A stretch of DNA of 64,000 nucleotides from JBPOIC01 sp052034865 (GCA_052034865.1 JBPOIC010000003.1:1-64000), one strand, 5' to 3'; positions 26,464 to 35,892 are shown, counted from the stretch's first letter. Notes: generated by a model from the sequence alone, not told the origin. Numbers and translations: made by a program.

Positions 26464-27052
26464 ACAAGTATCCAGTGTTTGAAAATGCTGACTGTTATTT
26501 TATTGTCTATTATTTTTTATAAACAAATCAGCTTATAAAAACTATGTCAAACTATTGTATAATATAATTTCCCACATCTATTCTTTGCCGGTTTTTTGGC
26601 CTATCGCCTATCCCGGCTCCGTGGTTCTCCGTCTTCCATCTTTTCCATCTTTCATTCCCGATCGGGAGTCCTCTGTCTGATCCTAATCGGTAACAATCCG
26701 TCTCAAAAAAAACGTAGACGGAGGAGATTATCCTTTTGAAATTATTTTGATATTTTTCCTCCGTCTTCGGTCCAAAAGATAAGGTTTTTCATCTCAATCC
26801 GTTCTGTCTGATTTGTGCTTTCGCTTAAGAGGTTTTAAAAAAATTCTTGAAAGGGTTATGAGAGGAGAAAAATTGAAGACGGAGGAGCTTGTTCCTTCTA
26901 TCTTTATTCTGTTTTCTGAATAGAGGTTACGTGAGATTGAAATAAGAATGGTCTTTATTGATAAAATGATAGGGTCTGGATCGAAATTGATTTTGCTGGC
27001 GTTGCTCGCCAAAAACTGGCCTTTGGCCAAATAATAATGAAAGGTACTGATT
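26464..27052. other. Gene-free AT-rich stretch with short repeats
   Basis: No gene is supported. Three copies of AGACGGAGGA occur: 26716-26725, an inverted copy at 26757-26766, and 26877-26886. The first two can fold into a hairpin. A CCCGATCGGG palindrome with CTCTGTCTGATCC nearby (26653-26690) recurs at 41946-41980. The end of the stretch provides the promoter and ribosome binding site (GAAAGG) of the lipoprotein gene. Confidence 0.6.
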
Positions 27053-27604
27053 ATGAAAATACGTCGAATTCTTGCAATCCTCTTGCTTTCTGTTTTGTCT
27101 TCTCCCTTCCTGATCCAGTGCGGATCTTCCACTCCAAACGAACAAAGTAACAACACCTCAGCTCTCAACTCCTGTCTTTTGATGACCAAGGCCGATGTGG
27201 AATCGGTGATTGGTGGCACAGTGAGTGATCCTCAGGCCGGTCCACTCGACAATCAGGGTGATGGAACCTATGCCTTCGTTTCAAACTGCGTCTACACTTC
27301 CACTCCTTCCAATATTAAAGTGGATCTTGTTACTCGCCAGGCCACGAGCGGCAACAAAAATGATCCCGCTGGCGATAAGGCAAAGCTTGCCAGTCTTTAC
27401 CAATCCACCCCGCAGGATGTGAGTGGTGTGGGTGATTCCGCTTTTTCAATTACCTCCGGTCCGAGTTTTGCTCATGCGTTTCAGTTGATTGTTTATAAAG
27501 GGATCGATCTTCAACTCGACATCACGATCTTTAATCTGACTGACGACACCGCTGCTCTCAATAAAGCAAAATCCCTCGCACAAACGGTTTTAAGCAGGCT
27601 TTAA
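27053..27604 (+). CDS. Putative lipoprotein, DUF3558-like
   Basis: This 183-residue exported protein has a signal peptide (residues 1-22) ending in a lipobox-like SPFLIQC, so Cys23 is probably lipidated. The mature part has SCLLMTKADVESVIGGTV near its start and a second cysteine in FVSNCVYTS, a pattern seen in small sensor-like lipoproteins of the DUF3558 type with one disulfide. No neighbour explains its role. A strong terminator follows directly, so it is likely a single-gene unit. Lipoprotein status is fairly sure and the family is tentative. Confidence 0.8.
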   Translation: MKIRRILAILLLSVLSSPFLIQCGSSTPNEQSNNTSALNSCLLMTKADVESVIGGTVSDPQAGPLDNQGDGTYAFVSNCVYTSTPSNIKVDLVTRQATSGNKNDPAGDKAKLASLYQSTPQDVSGVGDSAFSITSGPSFAHAFQLIVYKGIDLQLDITIFNLTDDTAALNKAKSLAQTVLSRL

Positions 27605-27608
27605 GAAC

Positions 27609-27645
27609 AAGGGGATGTGAGCAAAGCTCGCATCCCCTTATTGGT
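27609..27645 (+). terminator. Strong intrinsic terminator of the lipoprotein gene
   Basis: A 14-base-pair stem (AAGGGGATGTGAGC with GCTCGCATCCCCTT, one G-T pair, three-base loop) starts four bases after the stop at 27604. It is followed by ATTGGTTTTCTTTT. Confidence 0.92.
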
Positions 27646-27842
27646 TTTCTTTTGGATTCTGATTACCTTCCTCATCGCCTATCAATCATTCTGCCATCAG
27701 ATCTGGCGGTCCGCCGCAGGCGGACACCTTCTTCCCCATCACACCAATTCCTTTTCTGAATTTTGTCTTCAGCCTCCTATCTTCAGCGTTTCCTCCGTCC
27801 TCTCCTCTTGACCGCCATTCGAGAACGCCCTAAAAAGCGCGC

Positions 27843-28937
27843 ATGGGATTTAATTGTGGAATTGTTGGATTACCAAATGTAGGGAAATCAACCATCTTCA
27901 ACGCCTTGACGCAGGCGGGTGCGGAGGCGGCGAATTATCCGTTTTGCACCATCGAGCCGAATGTCGGCATCGCCTTGCTGAAAGATCCACGCCTGGATGC
28001 AATTGCCAAAATTTTCAAACCCGAAAAAATTCTTCCAACCACCGTTGAGTTTGTCGACATCGCGGGCCTGGTAAAAGGGGCTTCGCAGGGTGAAGGTTTG
28101 GGAAATCAGTTTTTAGGCCACATCAAGGCCGTCGATGCGATCGCTCACATCGTTCGCTGTTTTGAAAGTGAAGACATCACTCATGTCTCGGGCTCGGTCG
28201 ATCCACTGCGCGACATCGAGGTCATCAACACCGAGCTGGCCCTGGCCGATCTGGCTACGCTTGAAAAGCGACTGGAAAAATCTGCCCGGCTGGCGAAAGT
28301 CGGAGATAAAAAAATCGTCGCCGAAGTCGCCGTGCTTGAAAAAGTCCGCGAGGTTCTTAACCAGGCCAAACCCATCCGCAGCCTTGCTTTATCCCCCGAA
28401 GAAAAACTTATCTTACGCGAGCTGTGTCTTATCACCGCCAAGCCGGTTCTCTACGTAGCCAATGTCAGCGAAGCGGATCTGAAAAATCCTTCAGCCCATG
28501 TGAAAAAAGTTCAGGATTTGGCCCATCAGGAAGGAACCGAGTGTGTCGTTCTTTCTGGCGAGATCGAATCGGAAATCTCCAAACTCAGCGCCGAAGAGCA
28601 GGCCGAATTTTTAAAGGATCTGGGAGTGAGCGAATCCGGCCTCGACCGGATGGCCCACGCCGGTTATCAGATTTTACATCTCATCTCTTATTTCACCGCC
28701 GGTCCAAAAGAAGTGCGGGCCTGGACGATTCCCCAAAATACAAAGGCCCCGCAGGCCGCGGGCGTCATCCATACGGATTTTGAGCGGGGATTTATCAAGG
28801 CGGAAATTTATCACTACGATGATCTTATTCGATGCGGATCAGAAAACGCCGTTCGCGAGCATGGGCTGATGCGGCTGGAAGGAAAAGAGTATGTCGTGAA
28901 GGATGGGGATATTATTTATTTCAGATTTAATGTGTGA
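27843..28937 (+). CDS. ychF: Obg-like ATPase YchF (redox-regulated, ribosome-binding)
   Basis: This 364-residue P-loop protein of the Obg-related family prefers ATP. The Walker A is GLPNVGKSTIFNAL (about residues 8-21) and the G3 region reads VDIAGLVKGASQGEGLGNQFL. The C-terminal TGS-like domain contains TAGPKEVRAWTI, FERGFIKAEI and the end DGDIIYFRFNV. It associates with ribosomes and the stress response. The ATG at 27843 begins the canonical MGFNCGIVGLPN. It is monocistronic by context, preceded by the terminator at 27609 and convergent with the TonB receptor gene. Confidence 0.97.
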   Translation: MGFNCGIVGLPNVGKSTIFNALTQAGAEAANYPFCTIEPNVGIALLKDPRLDAIAKIFKPEKILPTTVEFVDIAGLVKGASQGEGLGNQFLGHIKAVDAIAHIVRCFESEDITHVSGSVDPLRDIEVINTELALADLATLEKRLEKSARLAKVGDKKIVAEVAVLEKVREVLNQAKPIRSLALSPEEKLILRELCLITAKPVLYVANVSEADLKNPSAHVKKVQDLAHQEGTECVVLSGEIESEISKLSAEEQAEFLKDLGVSESGLDRMAHAGYQILHLISYFTAGPKEVRAWTIPQNTKAPQAAGVIHTDFERGFIKAEIYHYDDLIRCGSENAVREHGLMRLEGKEYVVKDGDIIYFRFNV

Positions 28938-29056
28938 GTTTCTGACGTAGCTTTTTGCTTAGATCCCTTTTTGAATTTGCCTGCGATAGATCGACACAAT
29001 GTCAGGAAAGATCAGAACTTCATCTCTTCTTTTGTTTCCGCTTCTCTTATCCGTTT

Positions 29057-31144
29057 TTAAATCTTCCCTTCCATTCCCACCGTAAAAAAAGTCCCGGGTG
29101 CTTTAAATCCGAATTTTTCCTGGTAATGCTGATTGAGTAAATTTTCGATTTTTAAATAACTCTTCAGACTTTTCAGCTTTTTCTCATTTTCAAGCATCTT
29201 CCACTGCAAGGTGATATCCAGTTTAGTATAGCCCCCCAATCTACGTCCCGCTTCGGTTTGCGCAGCGGCAAGTGAGCCACCCTCTGGAATTCCTTCCTGA
29301 TTGATGAAAGTAATTGGCAGATCACCTTGAGCCGTGCTGAGCAGATGGGGAATGAGTCGGCTGGAGCTTAAGGTGCCATCGAGCTGAATGCGGAAATTTT
29401 TGTGAGGATTTGTGGAAATCGAAAATTTTCCGGTATGAGAAGGGCGATGGTCCAAAGGAATATGGCGATCTTCATTCACCCCTTTTAAAAAGGAATAACT
29501 TCCCGAAGCCGTCCACCAGGTGTCAGGTTCGATAACGATTCCCGATTCCACTCCCCACACATGGGCGCGATCGATGTAGGAAAGCTCATCGAAGAGGCGA
29601 TGAAAACGCGTGTAGTAAACATTCGCTGAAACTTCGGTGCTCTTTCCAATCTTTTGCAAAACGCCCCCTTCATAACTTTGCGAAAGTTCCGGTTGGAGGC
29701 GAATGGCCTGAAAAGGAAGGCCCAGGTTTTTAAGCAGAACAGTATTATAGAAATCGCGCAGGGTGGGTCCGTGGAAGCCCGCTCCGTAATTGGCTCTCAC
29801 GGTTGTGCCGGTTTTTTGAAGCTTGTAGAGCAGTGAAACGCGAGGGCTGAGGGCGTTGCCAAAAGTGCTGTTGTGATCAAGCCGTCCTCCGGCTGAAAAA
29901 AGCAGGGTGTGATTTAAAAACGACAGGTTGTTTTCTAAAAAGACTGCATAGTTTTGTCGACGGTTATCCTGACCCTCTGCGGGATAAACACTCGGAGGGT
30001 CGGTGAAATGAAAATTTTCATCTTCAAATTCTCCTCCTACCGTCAGATCGTAACTGAAATTTTTCGAATCGTACGCAGCTATAAAATTTCGAAGATCAAG
30101 GGTGTGGCGGATTTCCGTCCCATGATAATTCTGGCTTCCCAGCGTATAGCCAGCGGGAGCTGCCGTTTCGGTGGGTTGGTTTTGAACATGAGTAAAATTG
30201 AGAAAACCAGCGTATCCCCCTTCGATTTTCCAGCGCGAGGTGGGCGTTGCATACAGGCGTAGATGCCCCAGCGCCTCGGTGCGTTTGAGCTCGCGGTCTT
30301 CATCTTCTGCAATGCGAATTAAAAGACTGGAGGTTTGAGGATCAAAAGAGGTGAGAAAATCATAGGAGAGATCCTGGCGACTTGAAAAAATATGGGCTCC
30401 AACATCGATTTCCACTCCAGCAGGCAAGGTCTGGTGTAGCCCAAAGCTTCCGCTGGTTTGACCAAACCGGTCATGACCTCCCTGACCTTTTTCATCGTGA
30501 CGGGAAAAGTTCATCTGGGTCTGCGTTTGAAAATTCCCACCGCTCAGAGAAAGGCTTTCCCGAAATTTCTGAAATCTTCCTCCTTCGATTTTCAGCGTGG
30601 TCTCGAGTGGATGGTGTTCGCGTCTTGTGATGAGGTTGATGACACCTCCCACGGCGCGCGATCCATAAAAAATGCTTTGTGGGCCGCGCACAATTTCAAC
30701 CCGCTCGATGTCTTCCAGCGAAAAGCTTCCCAAAAGGGAAGCCCGGTCTTCAGACACACTGTTTAATCGAACCCCATCCATCATTACCAAAACCCCGTCC
30801 CGGTCGGAGCCGCGCATTCTTAAATCGAAATCATCGCCCGGGGAATGCAGATTTGTTAAATCAAGTCCCTGAGCGGATTTTAGAAGTTCTGGAAGCGAGT
30901 TTGCTTGGGTCTTTTCGATTTGCTCGCGCGAGATGATTTGCACTGAGGCACTGGTGTTTTCGGCGAGAATTTTTTTAAGGTTGGCCGAAATCACAAAAAG
31001 GCCAGCCCCAGATTCTTCGCAAAATATATTTTGGGGAAAAAGAAAGATCAGCAAGAGACTTGTTAGGAGAGCTTTTTGAGCGTAAAAAAAGTGAGATCTC
31101 CAGCTTCCACACCTCTGGCGGAGTCTTAACCAAACATTTCTCAT
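29057..31144 (-). CDS. TonB-dependent outer-membrane receptor, BtuB/CirA-like
   Basis: This 695-residue receptor has a signal peptide (hydrophobic stretch about residues 27-42). The plug domain is about 50-170, with VQIISREQIEKTQANSLPEL, LRMRGSDRDGVLVMMDGVRL and VEIVRGPQSIFYGSRAVGGV. A long beta-barrel ends in a family-like strand (FFTVGMEGKI), though the last residue is Ile rather than Phe. It imports a scarce ligand (cobalamin, siderophore or similar) using TonB energy. It lies 20 bp downstream of an NtrC-family regulator on the same strand, suggesting an operon. No cobalamin riboswitch is present upstream, unlike the receptor at 33857-35848, so its ligand may differ. Confidence 0.93.
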   Translation of the reverse strand: MRNVWLRLRQRCGSWRSHFFYAQKALLTSLLLIFLFPQNIFCEESGAGLFVISANLKKILAENTSASVQIISREQIEKTQANSLPELLKSAQGLDLTNLHSPGDDFDLRMRGSDRDGVLVMMDGVRLNSVSEDRASLLGSFSLEDIERVEIVRGPQSIFYGSRAVGGVINLITRREHHPLETTLKIEGGRFQKFRESLSLSGGNFQTQTQMNFSRHDEKGQGGHDRFGQTSGSFGLHQTLPAGVEIDVGAHIFSSRQDLSYDFLTSFDPQTSSLLIRIAEDEDRELKRTEALGHLRLYATPTSRWKIEGGYAGFLNFTHVQNQPTETAAPAGYTLGSQNYHGTEIRHTLDLRNFIAAYDSKNFSYDLTVGGEFEDENFHFTDPPSVYPAEGQDNRRQNYAVFLENNLSFLNHTLLFSAGGRLDHNSTFGNALSPRVSLLYKLQKTGTTVRANYGAGFHGPTLRDFYNTVLLKNLGLPFQAIRLQPELSQSYEGGVLQKIGKSTEVSANVYYTRFHRLFDELSYIDRAHVWGVESGIVIEPDTWWTASGSYSFLKGVNEDRHIPLDHRPSHTGKFSISTNPHKNFRIQLDGTLSSSRLIPHLLSTAQGDLPITFINQEGIPEGGSLAAAQTEAGRRLGGYTKLDITLQWKMLENEKKLKSLKSYLKIENLLNQHYQEKFGFKAPGTFFTVGMEGKI

Positions 31145-31164
31145 GAGATCCTCTTGTTTTAAAT

Positions 31165-32583
31165 TCAGGCGGATTTATTGCATCGCTCGGATTCGATGAT
31201 CTCACCGAGATTGAATTTTTTGATTTTATATTCGAGGGTCTTGCGATGAATGCCTAAGCGTTTGGAAGTTAAAGTCTGATTCCAGGAAGTTTCTTCGAGC
31301 ATGCGCAGGAGGAAATTTCTTTCAAACGTACTGACAGAGCGCTCCAGACGATCTTCTCCTTCGCGCAATTCGTTATGATTGACGGGATAAAGCTGGTATT
31401 CGATCGGAAGGTCGGTTTGTCCCAAAACGTCTTTTGCCGACAGGGCGACCATTCTTTCCACCAGATGCTCCAGCTCCCGAATATTTCCTGGCCAGTTGTA
31501 CTGACTCAGCATGCTGACGACTTCCGGCTGAATGCCACTCACATGTGCACCGAACTTTAGATTGTAGCGATCCATGAAAAATTTCAGGAGGATCGGAAGA
31601 TCCTCAATCCTCTCGCGCAGGGGAGGAAGCTGAATGGGAATGACATTCAGGCGATAGTAAAGATCATCACGAAACTCTTTTTTCTTCACCTTCTCTTTCA
31701 AATCGGCATTGGTGGCAGCTATCAGGCGCACGTTTAAGGGAATGGTTTTGCTTCCACCCACTCTTTCAATTTCCTGCTCCTGGATGACGCGCAGAAGTTT
31801 GGATTGAAGATCCAGACGAAGCTCACCAATTTCATCCAGAAACAGGGTTCCTCCATTGGCGAGCTCAAATTTTCCCAGATGAAGTCGAAGGGCATTGGTG
31901 AAGGCGCCTTTCTCATGACCAAAAAGGATGGATTCTACGAGCTCGGGAGGAATCGCCGAGACATTGACCGATACAAAAGGTTTTTCTGAGCAACCACTTT
32001 TAGTGTGGAGATATCTCGCCATGAGTTCTTTTCCCGTGCCGGTCTCGCCCAGGATCAGCACCGTGGTGGGAAGCGGAGCGACCCGATCCACAATCTCCCG
32101 AATCTGAGTCATCAGCCCACTGTTCCCAAAAATCATGTTTGTATTGCAGATCTGGGCCATCTCTTCGCGCAGGTAAAGAATCTCGCGGTTTTTTTGAATC
32201 TTGCACAGGGCGCTTTGAATGAGGGCGATGAGTTCTTCATCGTCAAAATCCTTGGTAATGTAATTGAATGCGCCCTCCTGGATGGCTTGCACCGCTAGCT
32301 TCACCTCTTTAAGCGCAGTCACCACAATCACTTCGACGGGTTCCTGGGCCTCTTTGAGTTCTTTTAAAAGATCAAATCCATTCTCATCCCCGATTTTAAG
32401 ATCGAGCAGGATGACCTGGATGTCTGCTTTTTTAAGGATGGATCGGGCCTCACTCAGATTAAAGGCTGTATGGACCTGGTAGGTTCCTTTAAGGAGGGCT
32501 GTCAGCAACTGACACATGCTTTCGTCATCATCGACAACCAAAACGGCAGGTTTGAGATGGGGAAGTGGATGGACAGGGTTCAT
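31165..32583 (-). CDS. NtrC-family sigma-54 activator / response regulator
   Basis: This protein of 472 residues is read from ATG 32583 (MNPVHPLPHLKPAVLVVDDD); an upstream in-frame start at 32721 adds non-homologous sequence. The receiver domain has the DDDE acidic pair, the phosphoacceptor aspartate in VILLDLKIGD, and the lysine in YITKDF. The AAA+ domain has Walker A GETGTGKE, Walker B GGTLFLDEIGEL and the arginine finger region FRDDLYYRLNVIP. The sigma-54 contact loop reads GAFTNA instead of GAFTGA. A Fis-type helix-turn-helix lies at the C-terminus (LTSKRLGIHRKTLEYKIKKF). It probably controls the TonB receptor 20 bp downstream. RpoN is encoded at 53008-54474. Confidence 0.93.
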   Translation of the reverse strand: MNPVHPLPHLKPAVLVVDDDESMCQLLTALLKGTYQVHTAFNLSEARSILKKADIQVILLDLKIGDENGFDLLKELKEAQEPVEVIVVTALKEVKLAVQAIQEGAFNYITKDFDDEELIALIQSALCKIQKNREILYLREEMAQICNTNMIFGNSGLMTQIREIVDRVAPLPTTVLILGETGTGKELMARYLHTKSGCSEKPFVSVNVSAIPPELVESILFGHEKGAFTNALRLHLGKFELANGGTLFLDEIGELRLDLQSKLLRVIQEQEIERVGGSKTIPLNVRLIAATNADLKEKVKKKEFRDDLYYRLNVIPIQLPPLRERIEDLPILLKFFMDRYNLKFGAHVSGIQPEVVSMLSQYNWPGNIRELEHLVERMVALSAKDVLGQTDLPIEYQLYPVNHNELREGEDRLERSVSTFERNFLLRMLEETSWNQTLTSKRLGIHRKTLEYKIKKFNLGEIIESERCNKSA

Positions 32584-33071
32584 GCGCGCTTTCTCCTTTG
32601 GTTGAAGGGGCTCAAAGAACACCTCACTGCTTGCCCACATCACAGTCCAAAATTTGACGGTGTGATCCAAGAGATAAGCATATCGACCGATTGAGTCAAG
32701 AAAAAATCCTTTAAAAGTCAATAGGTTGGATAATTAATTGTCCATGGATTTTGACGGCTGGATAATATATTAACCATATTTTGACTCTGTTAAGGATGAA
32801 ATGGTCCCTGCGTTTAAGATTTAATATATTGAAATAATTGAGCAATTTTAACCAATTCACCCTCATGTTCTACGAGCAGTCGGTAATTTGACAACCATGG
32901 ATGGGTCTGTTGTGATTTCTGACGCTTACTCATCGGTTACTTCTCCAAGGGAATTTGTTCTCGGTTAAAAATTCATTAAGTGGATGAACAAAATCACCTC
33001 GTCGTAGAAAAATCCATTTTCAGAAAATCCATTTTTTGATCGTCTCTATTGTTGTATGTAAAGAGGCCTCC
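32584..33071. other. AT-rich divergent intergenic region
   Basis: This 488 bp gap between the NtrC-type regulator and the acylphosphatase gene must hold both promoters. A short direct repeat, AAAATCCATTTT, occurs twice at about 33008-33038. No gene, riboswitch or terminator could be supported. Confidence 0.5.
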
Positions 33072-33365
33072 ATGACCCACACTCTTCAACTGCAGCGAAT
33101 GCATTTATTCATCTATGGACGGGTTCAGGGTGTTTCCTACCGAGCCTCCACTGTTCTTCAGGCACAAAAGCTCAATCTTCGCGGCTGGGTGAGAAATTGT
33201 CCGGACGGTTCTGTGGAGGTTTTGGCCGAAGGAGAAGCGGTTTTCTTAAATGAGCTTCTTCAATGGTGTCATCAGGGACCGCCGCGTGCGCGGGTGGATC
33301 AGGTGAAGGTCGATTTTCTGGAGTATCAGGGGGATTTTGGGGCATTTGAAATGATTTCGTATTGA
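33072..33365 (+). CDS. acyP: Acylphosphatase
   Basis: This 97-residue enzyme hydrolyses carboxyl-phosphate bonds of acyl phosphates. The signature GRVQGVSYRAST (about residues 16-27) carries the phosphate-binding loop and catalytic arginine. The second motif GWVRNCPDGSVEVLAEG (38-54) carries the catalytic asparagine. Length is normal. The ATG at 33072 gives MTHTLQLQRMHLFIYGRVQG; an upstream start at 33036 is in frame but unsupported. It stands alone between the divergent regulator gene and the cobalamin riboswitch. Confidence 0.95.
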   Translation: MTHTLQLQRMHLFIYGRVQGVSYRASTVLQAQKLNLRGWVRNCPDGSVEVLAEGEAVFLNELLQWCHQGPPRARVDQVKVDFLEYQGDFGAFEMISY

Positions 33366-33574
33366 TGAAAACAGATGTTCTTTGCTGTTGTTTCCTTCCC
33401 AATTTCTTTTTCAGAGAAATCTCAACCTCCTCTTGACTCACAGAACATTAGAAAAGCGGTTCAGCTGGACATGCGCAAACCCAGGATTTTTGCTTTCCTT
33501 TTTCCGGATTCCGTCCGGACTCCTTCCTTGACACCCACCCACCTGCCTGATAGCCCGACCAGACATTCGATTTT

Positions 33575-33750
33575 TGCTGAGTGGAATTTCAGGGAATGCG
33601 GTGAGAATCCGCAACGGTCCCGCCACTGTGATAGGGTTTCAATCTCCTCCGTTTTTAAAGTCACTGTCCGCCTCGAGCGGATGGGAAGGCAAGGAGGAGA
33701 ATCTGTAGAATAATTGATTCTACTGACCCTTAAGTCAGGAGACCTCTCCG
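33575..33750 (+). ncRNA. Cobalamin (adenosylcobalamin-type) riboswitch aptamer
   Basis: The conserved core elements occur in order: GGGAATGCGGTGAGAATCC, then ACGGTCCCGCCACTGT, AGTCACTGTCCGC near 33659, GATGGGAAGGC, and the B12 box AAGTCAGGAGACCT (33732-33745). It lies upstream of btuB and the B12 uptake locus. It should repress expression when cobalamin is plentiful, acting through the terminator at 33813. Confidence 0.96.
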
Positions 33751-33842
33751 CTCAGTCTACTCATTAAAACTCCTCTTCGAGGAAAGAGCGGAGCGTATGA
33801 AGTTGTTTATTCAGGCCGCCCTCCGTGCGGCCTTTTTATTTT
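33747..33842 (+). terminator. Riboswitch expression platform with intrinsic terminator
   Basis: AGGCCGC (33813-33819) pairs with GCGGCCT (33827-33833) and is followed by TTTTATTTTT, a classic intrinsic terminator. Upstream, CTCCGCTC (about 33749-33756) can pair with GAGCGGAG (about 33786-33793) next to the B12 box. A ligand-dependent switch between structures is therefore plausible. The ATG at 33797 lies before the terminator and is unlikely to be the btuB start. Confidence 0.85.
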
Positions 33843-33856
33843 TAAGGGGGACGCGT

Positions 33857-35848
33857 GTGTTGCGCCATCGTTTTTTTGGCCAACAGATTTTCGTTTTTTC
33901 CTTCTTAAGCCTTAAAAATGCAGGGCAGATTTTCCTGCTTCTCTCACTTTTTCCCTCCTTTGCTTTTTCAGAAGAAATCCATGAGCTGGAAGAAGTCAAA
34001 GTGACCGCTCCATTTCCCGCCTCCACAGAAAAGCCTTCCGCTTTTGTGAGTGTGATTGATCCAAAACCCTATCAGTATCAGATCAAAACACTTCCTGAAA
34101 TTCTTTCCACTCAGCCAGGTGTGCAGGTTCAGCAGTATGGAGGGTTGGGGCAATTTTCCACGATGACCTTGCGTGGAAGCTCAGCAGAACAGGTGACCGT
34201 ATTTCTGGATGGCGTAAAGCTCAACTCGGCCCAGGGAGGGGCTGTAGATTTTTCTACTTTGCCGCTTGAGATGATCGATCGCATCGAGGTCATTCGCGGA
34301 GCAGGCTCGGCACAGTTTGGTTCGGATGCCATTGGGGGAGTGGTTCAGATCCGCACAAAAAAGGCGCGTAAAAAACAGAGTGGAGAATGGGTGGTGGGCG
34401 GTGGCTCCTTTGGGACATTCAAGGCACGTGGAGGTTATGCACGCCAGTTTGAAAAATTTTCGATTCTTCTCGATCACACCCATCTGCAAAGCAAAGGCGA
34501 TTATGCATTTCGTCCGACTCCGATTCAGATCGGTTCCACTCCTTATGGCAGCTTAAGAACCTTAAAGCGCGAAAACAATGCGTTTTTTAGCGAAAATGGA
34601 TTGATCCGTCTGGAAGTCAATCCTTCCACTTCTCTCCACCTCAGTCTCACCAGCAACTGGTTTGGGTCGCAGCGCGAGGTGGCACCGACTGAAGAAGAAG
34701 CGGTTTTACTCACGCCCGCCAATCCACTCGAGGCCAAAGAGGCCCTGCTTAATAACATCACGACTTTGCGCGCGGAGTGGAAATCCGTGGAAGGGCTTCC
34801 TCTCCATTTGAATTTTCAGCCCTACTATCATTTTGAGAGAGATCATTTCAGGGATCCAAGCCCCGCTTTGGGCGGAGCCATCGATGTTCTCACGCACAAC
34901 CATGCGATCGGTGGAAAAATCGAGGCCGTGGGATATGTCAAAACCGGTTTTATCCAACATGAGCTGCGCGGAGCCTACGATTTAAAAACCGATCTTTTTA
35001 ACGATGAAAACCTTCTCACCCAACAGCCCCTTGCCGGAGCCCATCACCGGCTCACACACGCCGGCTTTGTGTCGGATGAAATGTCCTTTCTGAATGAGCG
35101 CCTCTTTGTTCAACCCGCGTTGCGTCTGGAGCACACAAATGATTTTGGATCCCGTCTGGGTTTGAACCTCGGTGCACGCGCAGAAATTCAGCCCTGGATT
35201 TTTCTGAAAGCCAACCTGGGAAATGCCTTTCGTTATCCCAATTTCAATGAGTTGTATTTTCCCAATCAGGGCATTGTGCGCGGAAATCCCGATTTGAAAC
35301 CGGAGTCTTCCCTCAACTTCGATAGTGGGGTTTCGTTTTTGCACCGTTACGGCCGGCATGAAGTCAGCTATTTTAAAAACTGGGTCGAAAACTCCATCCT
35401 TTTTGTTCCGATCAGTACTTACACAATCGCTCCGATCAACAGTCAAAAGGCTAAACTCCAGGGTCTGGAATTTGCGAATACACTTTTTTTAGGACCTCAC
35501 CTGGATCTGGATTTCAACTACACCTGGATTTCCGCTCATCTGGATGGCTCTGGGCATCAACTTCCTGGCAGGCCCAAACACAAGATCAATCTCAAAGCGA
35601 CGCTTAAAAACTCCTGGGGAAGCCTCGAGCTCAGTGGACAATATACCGATCGTTTACCCCTCGATTTTCAGAACACGGCCTTTATCACTTCCCGCCTTCA
35701 ACTGGATCTGACGGGCTCGGTGCAATTTTTAAAACATTATTTTGTAAGCGCGCAGATTAAAAACCTAACCAATGCCCAAATGCTCGATGCCCGTGGTTTT
35801 CCTTTACCCAGGATTTCGGCATTCGGAAGTGTCGGGGTACGTCTGTAG
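33857..35848 (+). CDS. btuB: Vitamin B12 TonB-dependent outer-membrane receptor
   Basis: This receptor of about 663 residues directly follows a cobalamin riboswitch. The start is placed at GTG 33857, after AAGGGGGA and beyond the terminator; an in-frame ATG at 33797 lies inside the riboswitch platform. A signal peptide ends near FPSFAFS. A TonB-box-like LEEVKVTAP is followed by the plug with TMTLRGSSAEQVTVFLDGVK, IDRIEVIRGAGS and FGSDAIGGVVQI, and then a 22-strand-type barrel ending FGSVGVRL. It moves cobalamin across the outer membrane, driven by TonB. The periplasmic and inner-membrane partners are encoded downstream (btuF, btuC, btuD). Confidence 0.95.
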   Translation: MLRHRFFGQQIFVFSFLSLKNAGQIFLLLSLFPSFAFSEEIHELEEVKVTAPFPASTEKPSAFVSVIDPKPYQYQIKTLPEILSTQPGVQVQQYGGLGQFSTMTLRGSSAEQVTVFLDGVKLNSAQGGAVDFSTLPLEMIDRIEVIRGAGSAQFGSDAIGGVVQIRTKKARKKQSGEWVVGGGSFGTFKARGGYARQFEKFSILLDHTHLQSKGDYAFRPTPIQIGSTPYGSLRTLKRENNAFFSENGLIRLEVNPSTSLHLSLTSNWFGSQREVAPTEEEAVLLTPANPLEAKEALLNNITTLRAEWKSVEGLPLHLNFQPYYHFERDHFRDPSPALGGAIDVLTHNHAIGGKIEAVGYVKTGFIQHELRGAYDLKTDLFNDENLLTQQPLAGAHHRLTHAGFVSDEMSFLNERLFVQPALRLEHTNDFGSRLGLNLGARAEIQPWIFLKANLGNAFRYPNFNELYFPNQGIVRGNPDLKPESSLNFDSGVSFLHRYGRHEVSYFKNWVENSILFVPISTYTIAPINSQKAKLQGLEFANTLFLGPHLDLDFNYTWISAHLDGSGHQLPGRPKHKINLKATLKNSWGSLELSGQYTDRLPLDFQNTAFITSRLQLDLTGSVQFLKHYFVSAQIKNLTNAQMLDARGFPLPRISAFGSVGVRL

Positions 35849-35892
35849 GTTGGGGAGGGAAAAGGGGAAGAATGCAGAAGTCAGAATTCAGA

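Noticed and set aside
27617..27811. 64-codon plus-strand frame after the lipoprotein gene
   Set aside because: It begins inside the strong terminator and includes a GTCCGCC/GGCGGAC palindrome, so it is non-coding.
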